Source: Akkermansia muciniphila
Lineage (GTDB): Bacteria > Verrucomicrobiota > Verrucomicrobiia > Verrucomicrobiales > Akkermansiaceae
Length of the DNA stretch: 5,301 bases
Direction of reading: 5' to 3'
Assembly (NCBI GenBank): GCA_943324575.2
Contig: CALPMD020000113.1
Span: forward strand, 1 to 5,301
Shown here: positions 3,797 to 5,301 of the stretch, in pieces
Numbering within the stretch: position 1 is the stretch's first letter
Layout: each line of letters opens with the position of its first letter
Made by a program: the position numbers and the translations under genes
The notes under the pieces: model-generated
The model's database searches: none
What the model was told of the DNA's origin: nothing
What the model saw: the letters and a program-made list of their open reading frames with translations, nothing else

Positions 3797-5301
3797 TCAG
3801 GGCTTCGAGGGCGGGTAGGGGACGGCTTTGATTCTTGCCGTCTTCATCAGCTGGATTCCGCGATCGACGTAAGCGAGGAATTCAGCGCGCTGGGCAGCGG
3901 TGACGTTTTGAGGGAGTTCCTTGGCCAAGCCGATGCGCCTTTTTGACTCGATGAAATAACCATAGGCCTCGGCAGGTCGATTTTGCGCCCAAATCTTGGA
4001 TGCCATTCTGCCAAGCAGAGTGCCGGCGTGATAGTGGGCCTTCGAACCTTTTTGAAGCGCAGCTGCAAAGTCATAGGCTTGGAGAGCCGCTTGGACATCG
4101 CCGCACCTTTCGCGGGCCAATCCTAGATTTTCGTGGACCGCCACTCGCGGTACCTGCATGTCTTGAACGACCCAGTGCATTTGCTTCACGGCCTGCTCCA
4201 TTTGTTGGGCCGCGACTTCTTGCATGGCTTTGGCTGCCGCCGGATCGGACTGTCGCCGGCCCACACTCGTCAGGTGTTTGGCGAAAGAAAAGTGAGCACG
4301 AAATGCGGGCTCCATTCCACCTTGCAAGCGGATGGCGAGATTAAAGGCAGTTTCGGCCTCTCGGTCCCGCCGCAGGAAACTAAGCAGGTTGGCTCGATTG
4401 ACTACAGGTGTGGGATCAAAGCGGTTGAGTTGCCCGGCTTTTTCGTAGGCGTGGATGGCTCGATCCAAAGTCTCGGGAGAGGCTGCCGATGGGTCAGCTG
4501 CGGCGGCAGTTTGTAAGAGGGTGGCTTGTTCCAGATAGAAAGTCGCATGTGGCCAGACTTGGACGGCATCGGACAGAGCCTTGACCTTCGACTCGGAGGA
4601 GATGACGGGTCCTTTGCTAAAATAGCTGGGCCATAAGATGCGGGTCACTTGGGTTCCTTTCCAACCCCATAGGAAGGTCAGAGCGATGCAGGTAAGCCCC
4701 GCAGCAGAGAGAATCCCCCTTGCTCCGATTTGTAGTACCCGAGGGCGTGGCACGCTCACGCCGCAGGACAACTGCCCAAGACAGATGCCAAGAAGCAGCA
4801 CTCCCGGAAAGAGATGGAAGTCGAAGCTGAAACAGGATTGAACGAACATCCCTGCAAGAGCCGCCATTCCACCCAAGCGCCAAGCATCGCCCGTCTGGAA
4901 TTCTTTGGAGTCCTTTGGAAAGAGAATGCGCACCACAGAGATCACTACCAAGCTGCCAACCAACCCGATTAAAAGGCCGGCTCCGATGATGCCGTAGTCA
5001 GTGGCGGCTTGGAGCAGTTCGTTGTGAACCTGTTCTGCTTGATGGGTGGCCATGTCGCCCTGGAGGGGCGCATTGGCGAATCTGAAGTTCTCCCAACTAA
5101 AACTTCGGCCGCCCCCGCCGAACAACGGATGCAGGCCAATGCAGGACAAAGCGACCCCGAGGTAATAGAGTCGGCAGTTGTTGTCCAGCAACTGGGCAAT
5201 GCCACTGCCAGCGAGGCGTAGATGTTGAGAATCATGCCAGCCGTTGAAAACAAAAGCAGCGAAGGCGAAGCCCACGATGGGAATCGCGATCAAAGCCAGC
5301 C
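3797..5301 (-). CDS. O-antigen ligase/polymerase-like membrane protein with C-terminal TPR-like region (partial, 5' end outside window)
   Basis: The reading frame is open to the right edge, so the N-terminus is missing; the last 500 residues are seen (numbering here starts at a TTG at 5293-5291). The first half has several hydrophobic segments (about 1-17, 42-58, 102-125, 140-155, 162-178, 189-210). It also has a loop with GGGGRSFSWENF (59-70) and a conserved-looking HNELLQAATDYGIIGAGL (90-107). This resembles the H-N-x-x-L-x-x-x-x-x-x-G-x-x-G pattern of WaaL/Wzy C-terminal domains. The second half is soluble with TPR-like helices, for example AIHAYEKAGQLNRFDPTPV (279-297), REAETAFNLAIRL (311-323), AVHENLGLARERCGDVQAALQAYDFA (385-410) and AEAYGYFIESKRR (441-453). 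Such ligase-TPR proteins join or polymerise glycans at the periplasmic face and occur in exosortase loci. Ligase, polymerase and protein O-glycosyltransferase cannot be told apart here. Confidence 0.8.
   Translation of the reverse strand, partial: LALIAIPIVGFAFAAFVFNGWHDSQHLRLAGSGIAQLLDNNCRLYYLGVALSCIGLHPLFGGGGRSFSWENFRFANAPLQGDMATHQAEQVHNELLQAATDYGIIGAGLLIGLVGSLVVISVVRILFPKDSKEFQTGDAWRLGGMAALAGMFVQSCFSFDFHLFPGVLLLGICLGQLSCGVSVPRPRVLQIGARGILSAAGLTCIALTFLWGWKGTQVTRILWPSYFSKGPVISSESKVKALSDAVQVWPHATFYLEQATLLQTAAAADPSAASPETLDRAIHAYEKAGQLNRFDPTPVVNRANLLSFLRRDREAETAFNLAIRLQGGMEPAFRAHFSFAKHLTSVGRRQSDPAAAKAMQEVAAQQMEQAVKQMHWVVQDMQVPRVAVHENLGLARERCGDVQAALQAYDFAAALQKGSKAHYHAGTLLGRMASKIWAQNRPAEAYGYFIESKRRIGLAKELPQNVTAAQRAEFLAYVDRGIQLMKTARIKAVPYPPSKP
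3821..3842 (+). terminator. Possible weak terminator hairpin for the exosortase-epsI transcript
   Basis: GACGGC (3821-3826) and GCCGTC (3837-3842) form a 6-bp stem with a 10-nt loop, extendable by G-U and G-C pairs on the plus-strand RNA (3818-3820 with 3843-3845). It begins 28 nt after the epsI stop and lies inside the 3' end of the convergent gene. No strong U-run follows, only TTCATC, so termination here is uncertain. Confidence 0.25.

Noticed and set aside
5291..5293. TTG as the real start of the ligase/TPR gene.
   Set aside because: The frame stays open upstream to the window edge with hydrophobic residues, and the family's earlier membrane segments are missing, so the gene begins outside the window.
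1..5301. Search for tRNA or rRNA genes, CRISPR repeats, insertion-sequence ends and attachment sites.
   Set aside because: No regularly spaced repeats, terminal inverted repeats with a transposase, or RNA gene signatures were seen. Coding sequence fills nearly all of the window.

Overview
The window looks like chromosomal DNA from a GC-rich Gram-negative bacterium that makes PEP-CTERM-type sorted surface proteins and exopolysaccharide. The combination of a prs-rplY-pth housekeeping cluster, an exosortase-EpsI pair, an O-antigen-ligase/TPR protein and gene starts without Shine-Dalgarno sequences makes Verrucomicrobiota my best guess. That is an inference from gene content only.

Left part, minus strand (read right to left): prs (PRPP synthetase, 1056-1982), then rplY/ctc (long bL25 ribosomal protein, 332-928), then the first 76 codons of pth (peptidyl-tRNA hydrolase, running off the left edge). 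This gene order is common in bacteria and joins nucleotide precursor supply with translation. A good promoter match in the prs-rplY gap (TTGACA, 17 nt, TACACA) suggests that rplY-pth can be transcribed separately from prs. A hairpin lies between rplY and pth.

Middle, plus strand: a short intergenic region (1983-2083) separates prs from a divergent two-gene unit. It carries a plus-strand promoter (TTGACA, 17 nt, AATACT) and a weaker minus-strand promoter in almost the same bases. The unit encodes a multi-pass membrane exosortase (2084-3061) with visible Cys, Arg and His catalytic candidates, followed with an ATGA overlap by an EpsI/DUF3485 protein (3058-3792). Together these look like a membrane protein-sorting module linked to exopolysaccharide export.

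Right part, minus strand: a large membrane protein open at the right edge (3797-5301), with an O-antigen-ligase/Wzy-type C-terminal region and a TPR-like tail. It converges on epsI with only 4 nt between the stop codons. It is a plausible polysaccharide polymerase or ligase, or a glycan transferase, working at the same envelope locus.

No tRNA, rRNA, CRISPR array, insertion sequence or PEP-CTERM substrate gene was seen. Every family is recognisable, so I see no wholly new system. The most notable points are the promoter architecture at 2017-2049, the off-consensus PRPP-binding loop of Prs, and the exosortase/EpsI/Wzy-TPR grouping next to housekeeping genes.
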